DNA of 35,457 bases from the NCBI RefSeq assembly GCF_004114535.1, contig NZ_LBJC01000069.1, positions 1-35,457 on the forward strand, written 5' to 3'. The DNA is from Bradyrhizobium nanningense. Lineage in GTDB: Bacteria; Pseudomonadota; Alphaproteobacteria; Rhizobiales; Xanthobacteraceae. The position numbers and the translations under genes are program-made. The notes under the pieces were generated by a model. The model was given only the letters and a program-made list of their open reading frames with translations. It was not told the origin of the DNA and made no database searches. Shown in pieces: positions 32,532 to 35,457 of the stretch (its first letter is position 1; each line of letters begins with the position of its first letter).

Positions 32532-33746
32532 ATGCGACCGGAACCGAGAAGATCGAGACCCACCCAGGAGGATGGCAGTCTGATCGTTGTGGCACTGGGC
32601 GGTGCAGGAATTATCAGCTACGGCACACTTTATTATTGCGTGGCGGCCATTGCAAAAGAGGCTTCCCGTGACCTCGCAGTCGCAGAGGAGTGGATACTCG
32701 GTTGTTTCTCGTTTGCTTTGCTTGCCAGTGCGCTGATGTCGCTGGTTGCCGGTCGCCTCATGGACCGATACGGCGCAGGCAAGACAATGAAGGTCGCCTC
32801 ATTCGTTGGAGCTGCTAGCCTAGGAATTGCAGCAACTTCTTGGAATGCGGTCGTTTTTGCAATCGCCCTGTTCGGTATGCAACTTGCGTCGGCATTTCTC
32901 TTTTATGAGGCTGCGTTCGTGTTTTTGGTACAGCGAGATGCGGTCCACGCGAAACGGCAAATGGCTGTCTTGACACTGATCGTCGGCTTCTCGTCAACGC
33001 TGTTTTGGCCGTTGACCTCGTTGCTGCTCACTTCGATATGCTGGAGGCAAGTCTGTTGGATCTATGGAGGCTGCAATGTTCTCCTCGCTCTCCCTTTAAT
33101 CCAATTGGCTCTTGGGAAGTCCTCCGCAAGGCTTGGAGATCAGAACACGGTCTGTGGCCCGCAAGCCCAGTCCTCTTCCAAGCCGACTGTCCTCGTCCTC
33201 ATGACGGTAGGCTTTTCGCTGACGACATTTGCTTTTTCAGCGTTACTCAGTCGAATGATTCCTATCCTTTCGTCGATCGGTTTAGAGCTGCAGGAGACAG
33301 CCTTGGTTTCCACGCTCTTCGGCCCGTCACAGGTCGCGGTACGGCTATTTGCGGGATCGTTTACCGAGAGGATATCGCCAATTCAACTCACCATTCTCTC
33401 ATGTGTTATGCTCTCAGCGGCGACATTCGCTATTATACTGGCGTCTCACTCTCTGGTCGGAATTGCAATCTTCGTTGCCTTGGTGGGGTTTAGCTCTGGT
33501 CTAAACAGCATCTGCCGTGGGAGCTTGCCACTCTCAGTCTTCGGGCCGGATGGGTATGGAGCACGGGTCGGGTTGATCACGACCTTCCGATTATCGACGG
33601 CGTCGTTCGCGCCATTCTTCTTCAATTTCATCCAAAACAACTATGGCGTCAGGCTTGCCTTGGCTTCTCTAGCCATCTGCGGAACAGCAAGCACGCTTTC
33701 ATTCGCACTCGTGAGTGCCCGATTGAAGCGGGAACCAGGCCGTTGA
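32532..33746 (+). CDS. MFS transporter
   Basis: A 404-residue inner-membrane protein with about 12 hydrophobic segments in two halves. The loop between helices 2 and 3 has the MFS motif GRLMDRYGAGKTM. The central loop (about 200-220) separates the halves, and the second half has RLFAGSFTERISPIQL as a partial repeat of the motif. The start ATG follows AAGG at a loose distance. Length and layout fit drug- or metabolite-type exporters or importers of organic acids. Its substrate is unknown; following a PLP enzyme on the same strand, it may move that pathway's product. Confidence 0.85.
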   Translation: MRPEPRRSRPTQEDGSLIVVALGGAGIISYGTLYYCVAAIAKEASRDLAVAEEWILGCFSFALLASALMSLVAGRLMDRYGAGKTMKVASFVGAASLGIAATSWNAVVFAIALFGMQLASAFLFYEAAFVFLVQRDAVHAKRQMAVLTLIVGFSSTLFWPLTSLLLTSICWRQVCWIYGGCNVLLALPLIQLALGKSSARLGDQNTVCGPQAQSSSKPTVLVLMTVGFSLTTFAFSALLSRMIPILSSIGLELQETALVSTLFGPSQVAVRLFAGSFTERISPIQLTILSCVMLSAATFAIILASHSLVGIAIFVALVGFSSGLNSICRGSLPLSVFGPDGYGARVGLITTFRLSTASFAPFFFNFIQNNYGVRLALASLAICGTASTLSFALVSARLKREPGR

Positions 33747-34355
33747 AGAAGTGGGCCGATCGGCCTGACGGCGAGCCGGACGCGGACCGGATCATCAATA
33801 AGTGTCCGCCACCTTATGAACGATCGCAAGGGTCTGAGTTTAGGCTTATCACGCTGAACTCGACGTTAGCGCGCATTCTGGAGAGCCGTGGTGTGCGAGA
33901 GGCGCGATCAACTGGGCGGTCCGACTGCAGTACCGAATGAGAGACGTATCTCGCTTCGCCGGGCCAAAGCTCTAAATGACAAGTGCCGCCCCACTGAGGA
34001 GCTGCACTTTGCAATTATCTGGTACTCTAGACTTGGCCATCGCGATCGCGACCGCTGCCTGGGACGTGTCAACAAGCGCCCGCTGGCGGTCCTTTCGAGG
34101 CGATTGAACAGCAGCTGCTATGGGAGAGAACGTCAAGGTAACCGACCACAGCTCGAGTCCGCCTCGTCCACACATTCGCATGAAGGGAGGAGCTGCCGCC
34201 TTAGCTCACGCAACCCATTAATCTTACTGCGTCATGGGCGCGGACGTCCATTTGACATTGCGCCGGCGCCACAGCAGGGACATCGCGGCAGGGTTTTGAT
34301 GAGGGCACGGATCAGTCGGGCGCGCATGGTTGCGATTGAGTTCGGGATGTGGCGT
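33747..34355. other. Gap between the transporter and the IS701 transposase
   Basis: About 600 bases with overlapping short frames and no recognisable gene. It probably contains the left end of the IS701 element, but I could not identify a terminal repeat. Confidence 0.45.
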
Positions 34356-35369
34356 TCAGGCCGCGCGGGCGGAGCCTCTGGGTCGATAATTGTCGGGTAA
34401 GCCAAGTACCGGGACTGGCGTGGCGGAACGAGGTCCTGAGGGGGGAATCGTCGCCTGTTCGGCGATCAAGAAGCCGTAGGCTGCGATACACAGAGTCGCG
34501 TGGTGATGGAAGCCACGCCAGCCCCGCCCCTCGTAGTGGCCGAGCCCGACCTCCTGCTTGAGCTCCTGATAGTCACGCTCGATGCGCCAACGCAGTTTGG
34601 CGAGGTCGACGAGACGCTCGAAGCTGATGGTCTCCGGCAGTGTGGCAAGCCAGTATTTGGTGGGCTCTGCTTCACCCTCCGGCCATTCGATCAGCAACCA
34701 CTCCGACGATAGCTTCTCAGGGATCAGTTTGTTGTACCCGACCCGGACGCGCACACGTGCAAAGCGCGAGGACAGCCGGTCGGCCGAGCCTTCGCGCCAC
34801 ATCACCGTGCGCCAAGCCTGCTTGGGTAGAGCAAGCATCACCTCCTTGGCCGAGACCAGATCGGGCTCGTCGCGTCGGCCGGTATTGTTCAGCGGCCTGT
34901 CCTTGCGCCGCGGGCCGGTGCCGGGTCGCCACATCAAGGTTCTCGGCAAGATACCGGCCACATAGAGCACGCCCAAGGCTGTCATGCCCGCGCGGAGCCG
35001 CGAGTCGTTGCCGTAGGCCGTATCCATCAATCCGACGCCACGCGGCAAGCCGGCTTCGCAAGCCCAACGTATCTGCTCCAGCGCGATCTCCGGTTTGGTC
35101 CTGAACTTGATCTCCTTCGGAACACCCGCCTTCTTCCGGCGTGCGCGATCCTTCGCCCAGGGTTCCGGCAGATACAGCTGATAAGCCACCGGAAGGCTGG
35201 CGGCATGGTTAGCGATCGACAGAGACACGGCCACTTGGCAATTGGCCTGCTTGCCGAGCTGACCGCAATATTGGTGGTGAACACCGATCGAATGCTTGCC
35301 TTGTTTGGGGAATGACGTGTCGTCGATGATCCACGCCTCGATCGGCTCGCTCTTCTCGATTGCGTGCGG
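34356..35369 (-). pseudogene. IS701-family transposase, 5' truncated
   Basis: The minus-strand frame encodes most of an IS701-type transposase. AWIIDDTSFPKQGKHS has the first catalytic Asp, then come QYCGQLGKQANCQ and GLMDTAYGND with the second Asp. WRIERDYQELKQEVGLGHYE with the Glu and GFHHHATLCIAAYGFL complete the core, and the natural C-terminal stop is present. The frame is open up to about 35369, where the IS701 sequence stops and 23-bp repeats of another IS begin. Roughly the first 90-100 codons are missing. The first internal Met is at 35234, but homology clearly extends upstream of it. Confidence 0.85.
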
Positions 35370-35457
35370 ATTCCGATCGATGTCGCCCAGGATTCCGAGA
35401 TGATCTCGCCCACCATTCCGATTTGAAGTCGCCCACCCGTTCCGAGATGATGTCGCC
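35370..35457. repeat. Tandem 23-bp repeats, probable IS21-family terminus
   Basis: About four imperfect copies of a unit near ATTCCGAGATGATCTCGCCC (23-24 bases with its spacer) run to the window edge. Multiple terminal repeats of this size are the transposase-binding sites at the ends of IS21-family elements. The rest of the element would lie beyond the window. Confidence 0.65.

Noticed and set aside
35370..35457. CRISPR-like array at the right edge
   Set aside because: The repeats are contiguous and imperfect with no unique spacers; they fit IS21-type terminal repeats better.

Overview
The window looks like part of a rhizobial symbiosis island, most likely Bradyrhizobium or a close relative. 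The reasons are the dense mosaic of insertion sequences (IS66, IS3, IS701 and IS21-type ends), many decayed genes, and a textbook NifA/sigma-54 promoter in front of a metabolic gene. No nod, nif or fix gene is present, so the organism call is inference. I see no tRNA, rRNA or CRISPR array.

Region by region. (a) 1-2860, minus strand: an unassigned stretch, a decayed M24 aminopeptidase, and an intact Asp/Glu racemase-family gene preceded by a perfect 18-bp palindrome. (b) 3142-7904, minus strand: a tight four-gene operon, transcribed in the order GHMP (threonine-type) kinase, cysteine-synthase-like PLP enzyme, ATP-grasp ligase, argininosuccinate-lyase-like enzyme. The kinase/PLP/lyase trio matches the logic proposed for 2,3-diaminobutyrate synthesis from threonine; the ATP-grasp enzyme would then build an amide or peptide. 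(c) 8508-13541: an IS66 element with a perfect 8-bp target duplication, split inside tnpB by an element that carries a large serine recombinase. (d) 13928-18781: two NifA upstream activator sites and a sigma-54 promoter, then a KamA-like radical-SAM aminomutase, an EctB-like aminotransferase that has lost its PLP lysine, and a GNAT-like protein. Removing the IS66 insertion puts kamA and the kinase operon back to back, about 1 kb apart. (e) 18847-22690: an intact IS3 element, a degenerate IS3 element and a decayed bioA. (f) 23023-28770: a small Cys-rich protein, a cluster of hairpins, and a three-gene operon with the architecture of the Detocs anti-phage system: a large sensor protein with a kinase-like ATPase end, a lone receiver, and a receiver fused to a nucleoside-phosphorylase-type effector. 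(g) 28963-29960: a decayed resolvase and IS fragments. (h) 30604-33746: a SelA/DgaE-like PLP enzyme with an extra beta-rich C-terminal domain, and an MFS transporter. (i) 34356-35457: an IS701-type transposase cut at its 5' end by tandem repeats typical of an IS21-family terminus.

Two systems stand out. One is a possible NifA-linked pathway for an unusual diamino- or beta-amino-acid metabolite (b plus d, perhaps with the racemase, the SelA-like enzyme and the exporter). The other is the Detocs-like defence operon (f). All assignments come from reading motifs and gene order; no database search was run.
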